8,842 nt of DNA from Prevotellaceae bacterium. GTDB taxonomy: Bacteria; Bacteroidota; Bacteroidia; Bacteroidales; UBA932. The translations under genes were made by a program, and so were the position numbers. Position 1 is the first letter of the stretch. Each line of letters opens with the position of its first letter. Below are positions 1 through 5,683 of the stretch, in pieces. The notes below the pieces were generated by a model, which worked only from the letters and a program-made list of their open reading frames with translations, made no database searches and was not told where the DNA came from. The stretch is from NCBI GenBank assembly GCA_031273485.1, contig JAISRS010000370.1, positions 1 through 8,842 on the forward strand. Direction: 5' to 3'.

Positions 1-1682
1 TATTCGTTATATTTTTCGCCCACCGGCAGCACAACCACCTGATCCGGAATGAGCCAGAGAGGGAATTTTCCGCCTGTGTGTTCAATAAGCACGGCAACAA
101 AGCGTTCCATCGAGCCAAAAGGCGCGCGATGAATCATCACCGGACGGAGGCGCTTATCGTCGGCGCCTATATATTCGAGGTCAAAACGGTCGGGAAGATT
201 ATAATCCACCTGAATAGTTCCAAGTTGCCATTTGCGACCGATAGCGTCCTTAACCATAAAGTCGAGTTTTGGACCGTAAAAAGCCGCTTCGCCTTTTATT
301 GTAACCGTTTTCAAGCCTTTTTCCGCCGTAGATTCGATGATTGCGTTTTCGGCTTTTTCCCAATTTTCGTCCGAACCTATATATTTTTGTTTATTATCGG
401 GGTCACGCAGCGATATTTGTGCGGTATAATCTTCAAATTTAAGTATTTTAAAGATATACAGCACCAGGTCAATAACCTTGCAAAACTCTTCCTTCAACTG
501 GTCGGGACGACAAAATATGTGAGCGTCATCCTGAGTAAATCCTCTCACCCTTGTCAGTCCGTGCAATTCGCCGCTTTGCTCATATCTATACACTGTTCCA
601 AACTCGGCAAGTCGCAGAGGGAGATCCTTATAGGAGCGCAACTTGGTTTTGTAGATTTCGCAATGATGAGGGCAGTTCATGGGTTTCAGAAGAAACTCTT
701 CGCCAGCCTGCGGGGTTTTGATCGGCTTGAACGAATCCTCGCCGTATTTGGCAAAATGTCCCGAAGTTACATATAATTCTTTTTGTCCGATATGCGGGGT
801 TATGACTTGTTGATAGCCGCCTTTTCGTTGCAGGTTACGCAAAAACGACTCTAAGCGTTCGCGCAGAGCGGTGCCTTTAGGCAGCCATAGCGGTAAACCC
901 TGACCTACTTTTTGGGAAAATGTGAATAATTCCAGTTCTTTGCCCACTTTTCGGTGATCCCGTTTTTTTGCTTCTTCCTGCATGACGAGATATTCGTCCA
1001 ACAATTTTTTCTTTGGGAACGTGATTCCATAAATTCGTGTAAGCATTTTGTTTTTTTCGTTGCCGCGCCAGTATGCGCCTGCAATAGCTGTGAGTTTTAT
1101 TGCTTTAATTTGTTCGGTGCTTGGCAAATGCGGACCTCTGCACAAGTCGGTGAATTGACCGTTGGTATAAAACGTAATAGTTCCGTCCTGCAAATCGGTT
1201 ATCAGTTCAACCTTATATTCATCGCCTTTATTTTGATAGATTTCCAGCGCTTCGTCTTTACTGACTTCACGACGAACATATTGTTGTTTTTCTTTGGCAA
1301 ATTCCAGCATTTTGGTTTCGATTTTTTGAAGATCGGCTTCGGTAATGATGTGATTTCCCAGATCGACATCATAATAAAACCCGTTTTCGATGCTTGGACC
1401 TATTCCGAATTTAATATTTGGGAAAATGGTTTCTAATGCTTCAGCCATCAAATGTGATGACGAATGCCAGAAAGTGCGTTTACCTTCGTCGTCGTCCCAT
1501 TTGTATAATTTCACTTCGGCATCGTTGTAAATCGGTCGCAGCAGGTCCCATGTTTGTCCGTTAACGCCTATTGAAAGAACCTCATCCGCCAATCGTTGAC
1601 TAATGCTTTGAGCTATTTCCAAGCCCGTTGTTCCTTTTTTGTACTCTTTAAAATTCCCGTCGGGAAATGTAATTTTAATCAT
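1..1682 (-). CDS. thrS: Threonyl-tRNA synthetase (3' end cut by window edge)
   Basis: Class II aminoacyl-tRNA synthetase that charges tRNA-Thr with threonine in the cytoplasm and hydrolyses mischarged Ser-tRNA-Thr. The frame runs unbroken from ATG at 1682 to the window edge: 560 codons of an expected ~640-650, so only the C-terminal anticodon-binding domain is mostly missing. Residues 1-60 are a TGS domain beginning MIKITFPDG. The editing domain shows H73-x3-H77 (FWHSSSHLMA) and CRGPH at 181-185, matching the metal-site residues of the E. coli enzyme. The catalytic core has MNCPHH (zinc ligand C337), the motif 2 region RYEQSGELHGLTRVRGFTQDDAH (in parts, 366-388, second ligand H388) and MIHRAPFGSMERF with the third ligand His. 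No frameshift or missing catalytic residue was seen. A good Bacteroidota promoter lies 32 bases upstream. In many bacteria infC follows thrS; that position is outside this window. Confidence 0.98.
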   Translation of the reverse strand, partial: MIKITFPDGNFKEYKKGTTGLEIAQSISQRLADEVLSIGVNGQTWDLLRPIYNDAEVKLYKWDDDEGKRTFWHSSSHLMAEALETIFPNIKFGIGPSIENGFYYDVDLGNHIITEADLQKIETKMLEFAKEKQQYVRREVSKDEALEIYQNKGDEYKVELITDLQDGTITFYTNGQFTDLCRGPHLPSTEQIKAIKLTAIAGAYWRGNEKNKMLTRIYGITFPKKKLLDEYLVMQEEAKKRDHRKVGKELELFTFSQKVGQGLPLWLPKGTALRERLESFLRNLQRKGGYQQVITPHIGQKELYVTSGHFAKYGEDSFKPIKTPQAGEEFLLKPMNCPHHCEIYKTKLRSYKDLPLRLAEFGTVYRYEQSGELHGLTRVRGFTQDDAHIFCRPDQLKEEFCKVIDLVLYIFKILKFEDYTAQISLRDPDNKQKYIGSDENWEKAENAIIESTAEKGLKTVTIKGEAAFYGPKLDFMVKDAIGRKWQLGTIQVDYNLPDRFDLEYIGADDKRLRPVMIHRAPFGSMERFVAVLIEHTGGKFPLWLIPDQVVVLPVGEKYNE

Positions 1683-1714
1683 ATTATAATATATTTTATA
1701 GTGCCTTTGGCGTG

Positions 1715-1742
1715 CAAAATTACTAAAACTATTGATTCGCAA
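1715..1742 (-). promoter_or_regulatory. Bacteroidota-type promoter of thrS
   Basis: On the minus strand, TAATTTTG (1722-1715) is a perfect match to the Bacteroidota -7 box TAnnTTTG. A TTG at 1742-1740 lies 17 bases further upstream as the -33 element, slightly closer than the usual ~19. The box ends 32 bases before the thrS ATG, leaving a short leader with no T-box-like structure. Assignment is by motif and position only. Confidence 0.65.
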
Positions 1743-1773
1743 AACATTTTTTTTGATTTAAGGATAAAATTTC

Positions 1774-1960
1774 GGGTCACGGACTAAGGCTCACAAATTA
1801 TTTTTGTCACCGAATTAAACGGATGGAACGAATTTAAAAATCCTGCGGATTTTTTTAATTATCCATGAATTACACGAATTACACGAATTTTTTCTGCGAA
1901 GGTAACATTCTGTAAATCCTTTAATCATGATTCAGAATTTATATACGAATTACACGAATT
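1774..1960 (+). repeat. Dispersed intergenic repeat, copy 1
   Basis: This non-coding stretch fills most of the gap between thrS and tRNA-Asp. It shares with 4738-4934 a GGTCAyGGACTAA start, an identical 22-base core (1797-1818 equals 4769-4790) and a following AAAATCC/GGATTTTTTT unit ending in TCCAyGAA. The unit contains a perfect 8-bp hairpin, AAAAATCC-TGC-GGATTTTT, at 1836-1854. It is followed by tandem ACGAATTAC/ACGAATTTTT words (1867-1893 and 1945-1960). No plausible protein is encoded: the open frames here are short and read through the repeat or the tRNA. Confidence 0.6.
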
Positions 1961-1984
1961 TTTTATTTTTTTTTGTTACAAAAT

Positions 1985-2014
1985 TTGTCAATTCAAAAAA
2001 TAGTATTACTTTTG
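1985..2014 (+). promoter_or_regulatory. Promoter of tRNA-Asp
   Basis: TTG at 1985-1987 and TACTTTTG at 2007-2014 are separated by 19 bases, the ideal Bacteroidota -33/-7 arrangement. The -7 box ends 15 bases before the mature 5' end of the tRNA, so transcription would start about 8-10 bases upstream of it. This is the best-formed promoter in the window. Confidence 0.8.
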
Positions 2015-2029
2015 CACCCGAATTTACAT

Positions 2030-2104
2030 GGTGCGGTAGTTCAGCCTGGTTAGAATACATGCCTGTCACGCATGGGGTCGCGGGTTCGAGTCCCGTCCGC
2101 ACCG
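2030..2104 (+). tRNA. tRNA-Asp (GTC)
   Basis: A complete 75-base cloverleaf. The acceptor stem GGTGCGG/CCGCACC has 7 Watson-Crick pairs. The D stem is GTTC/GAAT. The anticodon stem CATGC/GCATG carries the loop CTGTCAC with anticodon GTC at 2065-2067. The T arm is GCGGG-TTCGAGT-CCCGT with one G-U pair, and the discriminator base is G2104. The terminal CCA is not encoded (the genomic sequence continues CAA), so it would be added by the CCA-adding enzyme. It is divergent from thrS and convergent with the defence genes. tRNA genes are frequent insertion sites, but no duplicate of its 3' end was found in the window. Confidence 0.97.
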
Positions 2105-2140
2105 CAAACAAGACCGATTGTTAGTCATGTTGCAAAACAA

Positions 2141-2188
2141 ACACCCCAATTTTACACTCAAAAATGTAAAGTTGGGTGTTTTGTTTTT
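2141..2188 (+). terminator. Hairpin terminator shared by tRNA-Asp and the convergent toxin gene
   Basis: The arms ACACCCCAATTTTACA (2141-2156) and TGTAAAGTTGGGTGT (2165-2179) pair over about 15 bp with one bulged C and one wobble, around an 8-base loop. The run TTTTGTTTTT follows on the plus strand. On the minus strand the same hairpin is followed by GTTTGTTTTG, so it can also end transcription of the gene whose stop codon is at 2187-2189. Bidirectional use is inferred from structure and gene arrangement. Confidence 0.75.
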
Positions 2189-3167
2189 ATCTGCTTTTGG
2201 TAAGATTTTTCATCACATGTACAAAACTGTCAGCAATCATTTTCTCATCGGGAATGGATGTAAACGCTAAATTTGCCAATTCGCTTTGATAGGTAAAACG
2301 AAGATTTTTCCATAACGCCGGAAAACTTGTTATCAATGGCGAATCTGCAACTGTTTTTGTTTGCCAACCTTGCGGCTCGTCAAATTCTTGTTGGTCGTGA
2401 GCAAGCAGTTCTGACAAATCTTTCTTAAAATCAGCGGATTGAATATATTTTGCACATTCCTCGTCATTTGCTAAATAGTACAAATCGTAGAAATGGCGGA
2501 TTTTAGCAGATAATGCTTTGATTGTATCTTCCGAAAACGAAAACCGAATGAGCGAAACCAACTTTTCAACGATTGTACGACGTTTATCCAGAACATTAAG
2601 AGTAAAAGGTTGTAGATTATATTGTTCAATCGCCTGTTTTTGATTTGTATAGTTAAGATATTCCGTAATAAATGAAGTAATTTCCTGTTTTACATACGGA
2701 TATGGATTGGCGTAGGTGTTGATTTCAATAAGTAATTGTCCTGTCTTTACGGAAGTATTCGTCCGATGTTCAACAATATTTGGATAGGTGTACACTGCCT
2801 TATAAAATCGTGAGCCTTTACTTGTAACTCCCTGAATTATTTTTTCTTCCATATCGACAGCCATATCTTTGACAAGGCGTTTTATCAACATTTTTAACCG
2901 ATTACCGGAAAAAGAATCGGCTTCAATGACCGCTATGTCAATATCTTCCGAAAAGCGATAGGTAAAGCGGTACGCTTTCGATAGCGAAGTTCCGCCTTTG
3001 AAAACAACTTTTTCAGTGTTCGGATTCATTGACATTCGTTGTAATGCGCGGGTTATCCAATAATCCTTTTCAATATAAACGGGTAGAATATTGAATTTTA
3101 CCGCTGTTAGCCGGATAAGTTCGGCAAAGTCGTTTGGATTTGTATGCAAATTCATCGTATATTCCAT
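2187..3167 (-). CDS. AbiEii-type nucleotidyltransferase toxin
   Basis: A 326-residue protein of the AbiEii/AbiGii (DUF1814) nucleotidyltransferase family, the toxin half of type IV toxin-antitoxin systems. Relatives of the MenT type transfer nucleotides to tRNA; abortive-phage-infection roles are known for the family, but the target here is unknown. The signature is clear: EKDYW at 33-37, then KGGTSLSKAYRF (57-68), the loop carrying the first NTase motif, then RFSEDIDIAV (71-80) with the metal-binding aspartates D75 and D77. Further on are LLIEINTY, a conserved-looking EKLVSLIR and the RHFYDLYYLA segment typical of the family's C-terminal half. Its first 16 bases overlap the end of the upstream antitoxin gene, indicating translational coupling. 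A second in-frame ATG at codon 5 could be the true start. Length and motifs look intact. Confidence 0.88.
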   Translation of the reverse strand: MEYTMNLHTNPNDFAELIRLTAVKFNILPVYIEKDYWITRALQRMSMNPNTEKVVFKGGTSLSKAYRFTYRFSEDIDIAVIEADSFSGNRLKMLIKRLVKDMAVDMEEKIIQGVTSKGSRFYKAVYTYPNIVEHRTNTSVKTGQLLIEINTYANPYPYVKQEITSFITEYLNYTNQKQAIEQYNLQPFTLNVLDKRRTIVEKLVSLIRFSFSEDTIKALSAKIRHFYDLYYLANDEECAKYIQSADFKKDLSELLAHDQQEFDEPQGWQTKTVADSPLITSFPALWKNLRFTYQSELANLAFTSIPDEKMIADSFVHVMKNLTKSR

Positions 3168-3871
3168 TTTTTTTGTGTTGGTAAAATGCTTTGTGAGATT
3201 GACAGTTTATAACTTGTCATCGGATTCAGTTTTTTAAATAATGCCTCTGTATTTTCCTGTGGATTAATAGTTTCAAGCATAGAGCCCAATAAAGCAATGG
3301 TTTGAGGCGTACATTTGAGGGCTAATTTTTTGATTTTGACAATTTGCTGTTCGTCAAGTTCTTTCAGTAGATACAATAATCTTTGGCAAGCCTTGTCGGG
3401 CGTGGTATCAGGGATGATTTTGAAAAAACGCAAACAATCGAGAAAGCGAAGCAACGGAATGTTTTCTTTGGTTATGGTATTTTCCTGCTTGACAAAACTG
3501 ATGCGGTAAATTCCGCGTACAAGGGCTTTTTTCTCGTGACGCATACCAATTTGCAATATGGTAGGTACTTGCGTTGTCAGCATCAAATCGTTGAAAGCCG
3601 AATAGCCGGTAATATAACCAATCATTTTGCCGTCTTTTTCGAGTAAATCCTTGACGGTTTGATAAGTATCAAGCGGCAACTCGCCAAATTTGCCGATTTG
3701 AGGCTTATAGAAACGTCCTTTAGACATCTTGCGCAAAACGCCTTCAGCAACCAAATCGTTGAGTGCTTTGCTTACACCTTTTGGATTTTCTACCGTAACA
3801 GGAAAACTACTTGCGGTAAAAATAAATCCCATTGGAAATTTGTCTATTGTATCTTTAATTATATCAATCAT
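3152..3871 (-). CDS. AbiEi-like antitoxin / transcriptional repressor (DUF6088 family)
   Basis: A 239-residue protein with the architecture of AbiEi-type antitoxins. An N-terminal winged-helix region (about 1-60, with SKALNDLVAEGVLRKMSKGR around 33-52) would bind DNA. A C-terminal domain of the DUF6088/AbiEi kind follows, with IGYITGYSAFNDLMLTTQVP (about 84-103). In characterised AbiE systems the partner neutralises the nucleotidyltransferase without stable complex formation and represses its own promoter. The same is inferred here from the toxin directly downstream, overlapping by 16 bases. A short palindrome just before its start codon (3875-3890) is a candidate operator. No strong TAnnTTTG box is visible immediately upstream; the closest is TATATTTT at 3900-3893. 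Transcription may therefore also come from the promoter-like box at 4472-4479. Confidence 0.8.
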   Translation of the reverse strand: MIDIIKDTIDKFPMGFIFTASSFPVTVENPKGVSKALNDLVAEGVLRKMSKGRFYKPQIGKFGELPLDTYQTVKDLLEKDGKMIGYITGYSAFNDLMLTTQVPTILQIGMRHEKKALVRGIYRISFVKQENTITKENIPLLRFLDCLRFFKIIPDTTPDKACQRLLYLLKELDEQQIVKIKKLALKCTPQTIALLGSMLETINPQENTEALFKKLNPMTSYKLSISQSILPTQKKWNIR

Positions 3872-3874
3872 TTT

Positions 3875-3890
3875 ACGATGTATTTATCGT
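3875..3890. promoter_or_regulatory. Short palindrome before the antitoxin start: candidate operator
   Basis: ACGAT-GTATTT-ATCGT forms a perfect 5-bp inverted repeat that ends 4 bases upstream of the antitoxin ATG, next to a weak -7-like box (3893-3900). AbiEi antitoxins autoregulate by binding inverted repeats in their own promoter region, so this is a reasonable operator candidate. Five base pairs in AT-rich DNA is weak evidence. Confidence 0.3.
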
Positions 3891-3941
3891 TGAAAATATA
3901 ACAGCAAATAACGAGTTTTTACCAGTATAAAATCTCAAATA

Positions 3942-4151
3942 TCATTTTAACCTAATCTCTGGCATTTTTGTTTTAAATTCTATATCAATGTTATGACATT
4001 GTTCTTTAATTATTCCACGCCTACGAATGGCTGGCTGCAAGCAGTAACGGTCAAATTCATCTAAATTGACATCAGAAATTTGTATCCAATGTGGAAACAG
4101 TAATTTCATATATGCTGTTGTAATGCGTTTTACTGCATTAAAATCACGCAT
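3942..4151 (-). pseudogene. C-terminal remnant of a Lon-related BrxL-type BREX protein
   Basis: This 69-codon frame encodes MRDFNAVKRITTAYMKLLFP and then YCLQPAIRRRGIIKEQCHNI with an acidic/basic tail. It reads like the extreme C-terminus of the Lon-protease-like BREX protein BrxL: a helical stretch ending in LLFPxW, followed by a Y/L-rich segment and RRxIIKEQ. BrxL proteins are typically about 680 residues, so roughly 90% is missing, including the ATPase domain. There is no independent promoter. The ATG at 4151 sits inside the end of the preceding fragment in a different frame, with a stop codon (TGA) three codons upstream in this frame. Such a piece is unlikely to be functional. Family recognition is from memory of the C-terminal motif and needs a profile search. 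A small free-standing protein is the alternative. Confidence 0.5.
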
Positions 4152-4444
4152 ACAGGTTCAAGTTGCATGTTTTCAGCATCGGGCTGCAAAATCACAGTCG
4201 CAGAATCATATATATTTGCTCCCTTCACTTCAAAAACCAATTTGCCTCTATAGAAATATTGCTTATTACATGCCCACAATAACGGTTCTTTACTATGTGG
4301 ATATTGCCAACCCAATTCATTTAGTTTGAGTAAGTTTAATTCCTCGTAAAACACAGGTCGGGGAGAATATCCTAACGTATTCTCACCACTGAATGAGGAT
4401 AGCATAACTCCTCCTGTGTCTTTATCCCAAGCTATTTTGGACAT
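4130..4444 (-). pseudogene. N-terminal remnant of a PAPS-reductase-like protein (BrxP type)
   Basis: A 104-codon frame starting MSKIAWDKDTGGVMLSS and continuing with SPRPVFYEELNLLKL, EPLLWACNKQYFYRGKLVFE and LQLEPV. This is the characteristic N-terminal lead-in of large phosphoadenosine-phosphosulfate-reductase-like proteins found in defence loci (BrxP in type 4 BREX). The catalytic adenylyl-binding domain (the SGGKDS loop) that should follow is absent. After LEPV the reading changes abruptly to CVILMQ and stop, and the neighbouring frame continues as a different protein. A promoter-like TATGTTTG lies 28 bases upstream of the ATG, so the start region of the ancestral operon seems preserved. 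It is interpreted as a truncated pseudogene fused by deletion to the fragment at 3942-4151. Family assignment is moderate confidence; loss of the catalytic part is certain if the family is right. Confidence 0.6.
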
Positions 4445-4471
4445 ATATTACTTTATAAAAATAAAATCGTG

Positions 4472-4479
4472 CAAACATA
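4472..4479 (-). promoter_or_regulatory. -7 promoter box of the defence module
   Basis: TATGTTTG on the minus strand matches TAnnTTTG exactly and ends 28 bases before the ATG at 4444, the usual Bacteroidota distance. No TTG is found 17-21 bases further upstream, so only half of the promoter is convincing. It would drive the fragment pair and possibly the toxin-antitoxin genes downstream. Confidence 0.45.
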
Positions 4480-4556
4480 CAACTTTATTTTGAGTTTTTA
4501 CCGGAGAAAACCCAATTTCCTTAAAAATAATTTTTAAACTATGGATATATAAATAC

Positions 4557-4718
4557 TTATCCTCTTTTGTCTTTGTTTTTTCTTCGACCGCTGCTGATAC
4601 AGCAATGCCACTCGTCGGGATCGTAATCGAATTCCGGCGCAGGAATATCAGACAATCCGCCAACGATTGATGCTGTCATTCCTAAAAGCGATGATTCGTT
4701 TTGCGGTTTTGCGTAGTC
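4557..4718 (-). pseudogene. Orphan protein C-terminus, gene decayed
   Basis: One minus-strand frame is open from after a TAA (4721-4719) to a TAA at 4559-4557. It reads DYAKPQNESSLLGMTASIVG, then GLSDIPAPEFDYDPDEW and a basic tail GRRKNKDKRG. The acidic PAPEFDYDPDEW stretch and Lys/Arg-rich end look like a genuine protein C-terminus rather than chance reading, and the local GC is higher than in the flanks. The only internal ATG (4679) would give 40 residues, and no promoter or upstream coding extension is visible. It is most simply the tail of a gene whose body was lost when this region was rearranged. The basic tail recalls C-termini of mobilisation proteins, but that is only an impression; the family is not recognised. 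Confidence 0.3.
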
Positions 4719-4737
4719 TTATCGGATTGAGAAATTT

Positions 4738-4934
4738 GGTCATGGACTAAAAAAGTTGATAGACATGCATTATTTTTGTCACCGAATTAATCGAATTGAA
4801 CAAATTTAAAATCATGTGGAATTTTTTTAATCCACGAAACGTAAATTCGGCGTAGTCAATTACATGAATTTTGTCACCGAATTAAAACGAATTTTTGAAG
4901 AATCGTTCATCGTTCATCGTTCTTTTCGTGAATC
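4738..4934 (+). repeat. Dispersed intergenic repeat, copy 2
   Basis: This has the same orientation and order as copy 1: GGTCATGGACTAA, the identical 22-base core (4769-4790), a degenerate AAAATC...GGAATTTTTTTAATCCACGAA unit (4808-4837) and a second GTCACCGAATTAA at 4873-4885. It ends in a tandem TTCATCGTTCATCGTTC (4906-4922) that recurs inverted at 8595-8611. With the preceding pseudogene and the following promoter it accounts for the otherwise gene-free stretch 4445-5060. No coding signal is seen in it. Confidence 0.6.
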
Positions 4935-5025
4935 AAAAAGCAGTAAAAATGCATTTTACGGACATCTTGTTTCCTTGATTTTGTGGATAATAATCTTTTA
5001 AAAATGGTTTTTTGAAATTATAGAT

Positions 5026-5033
5026 TAATTTTG
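5026..5033 (+). promoter_or_regulatory. -7 promoter box upstream of the YciO-type gene
   Basis: TAATTTTG matches TAnnTTTG and ends 27 bases before the ATG at 5061. There is no good -33 TTG at standard spacing; TGG at 5005-5007 is the nearest. The box overlaps the TTG at 5031 that opens the frame, which argues against that codon being the translation start. It probably serves both this gene and the YitT gene downstream. Confidence 0.5.
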
Positions 5034-5060
5034 TATTTATTTTTTGAAATTAAACAGAAT

Positions 5061-5672
5061 ATGCTTATAAAGATATATCCGGATACGCCCAACGACAGAG
5101 AAGTGGGTAAAGTTGTGAAAATCTTACAAAACGATGGAGTAATAATATATCCTACGGATTCGGTATATGCAATGGCTTGTTCGTTACGGAGTAAAAAAGG
5201 GTTCGACAGGATTGTCAAAATCAAAAACATTAATAAAAAAGCAGCGGTATTTTCGTTGATTTGTGACAGTTTAAGTAATCTGTCGGATTATGCAAAGGTC
5301 GATAATCCAACGTTTAAGGTGCTGAAGAAGAACCTTCCGGGAGCTTTTACGTTTATCCTTACCGCATCGGGCAAAGTCCCCGATAAACTGCTCGGCAAAA
5401 GAAAACAGATAGGCTTGAGAATCCCCGACAATAAAATAGCTATCGAACTTGTCAGGCAATTGGAATGTCCGCTGTTGAGCACCTCTATCAGAACAGATGA
5501 CGATGTTATTGAATATATCAGCGATCCCGAATTGATTGATGAAAAATTCGGAAATCTTGTGGATGTGTGCGTTGATGGCGGAATCGGCGGAATTGTGCCT
5601 TCCACAATTGTGGATTGCACAAACTCCGAATTTGAAATAAAACGACAGGGCAAAGGAGAATTAATAATTTAA
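5061..5672 (+). CDS. YciO/Sua5/YrdC-family protein (threonylcarbamoyl-AMP synthase-like)
   Basis: A 203-residue member of the YrdC fold. TsaC/Sua5 members make threonylcarbamoyl-AMP from threonine, bicarbonate and ATP for t6A37 in ANN-decoding tRNAs; for YciO-type members the cellular role is less settled. Visible motifs are IYPTDSVYAMAC (29-40), the conserved PTDSxYA nucleotide-binding stretch; LPGAFTFIL (92-100); GLRIPDN (118-124); LLSTSI (138-143); and VDGGIGGIVPSTIVDC (171-186). The start MLIKIYPDTPNDRE and the length without a C-terminal Sua5 domain resemble YciO more than TsaC. If the genome has no other family member, it may be the essential TsaC. The frame extends upstream to a TTG at 5031, but ATG at 5061 is chosen because it fits the family N-terminus and leaves the promoter box outside the gene. 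The YitT gene follows after 11 bases. Confidence 0.9.
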   Translation: MLIKIYPDTPNDREVGKVVKILQNDGVIIYPTDSVYAMACSLRSKKGFDRIVKIKNINKKAAVFSLICDSLSNLSDYAKVDNPTFKVLKKNLPGAFTFILTASGKVPDKLLGKRKQIGLRIPDNKIAIELVRQLECPLLSTSIRTDDDVIEYISDPELIDEKFGNLVDVCVDGGIGGIVPSTIVDCTNSEFEIKRQGKGELII

Positions 5673-5683
5673 ATCAACGCGTT

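Noticed and set aside
78..776. Long plus-strand open frame of 232 codons
   Set aside because: It lies antisense inside thrS, whose minus-strand frame is unmistakable, and its translation resembles no protein family.
954..1436. Plus-strand frame of 160 codons
   Set aside because: Antisense shadow of the thrS editing domain; Phe/Ile-rich translation typical of a complement reading.
1683..1714. T-box or other riboswitch in the thrS leader
   Set aside because: The leader between promoter and ATG is only about 30 AT-rich bases, too short for such a structure.
2081..2104. Integrase attachment site at the 3' end of tRNA-Asp
   Set aside because: No second copy of the tRNA 3' end and no integrase gene exists in the window, so an integration event cannot be supported from this sequence.
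1927..2124. Plus-strand frame of 65 codons
   Set aside because: It reads through the AT-rich repeat and straight across tRNA-Asp; the apparent WLEYMPVTHGVAGSSPVRT tail is the translated tRNA sequence, a classic artefact.
4448..4663. Minus-strand frame of 71 codons just upstream of the PAPS-reductase-like fragment
   Set aside because: It overlaps the more protein-like frame at 4557-4718 in another register, and its second half is low-complexity Lys/Ile/Phe sequence.
1806..4885. Possible CRISPR array, from the recurrence of GTCACCGAATTAA
   Set aside because: There are only three exact occurrences, two in one interval and one about 3 kb away, with no regular spacers and no cas genes.
5031..5060. 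Ten-codon N-terminal extension of the YciO-type protein from TTG 5031
   Set aside because: The TTG lies within the -7 promoter box and the extension does not fit the family N-terminus; ATG 5061 is preferred.
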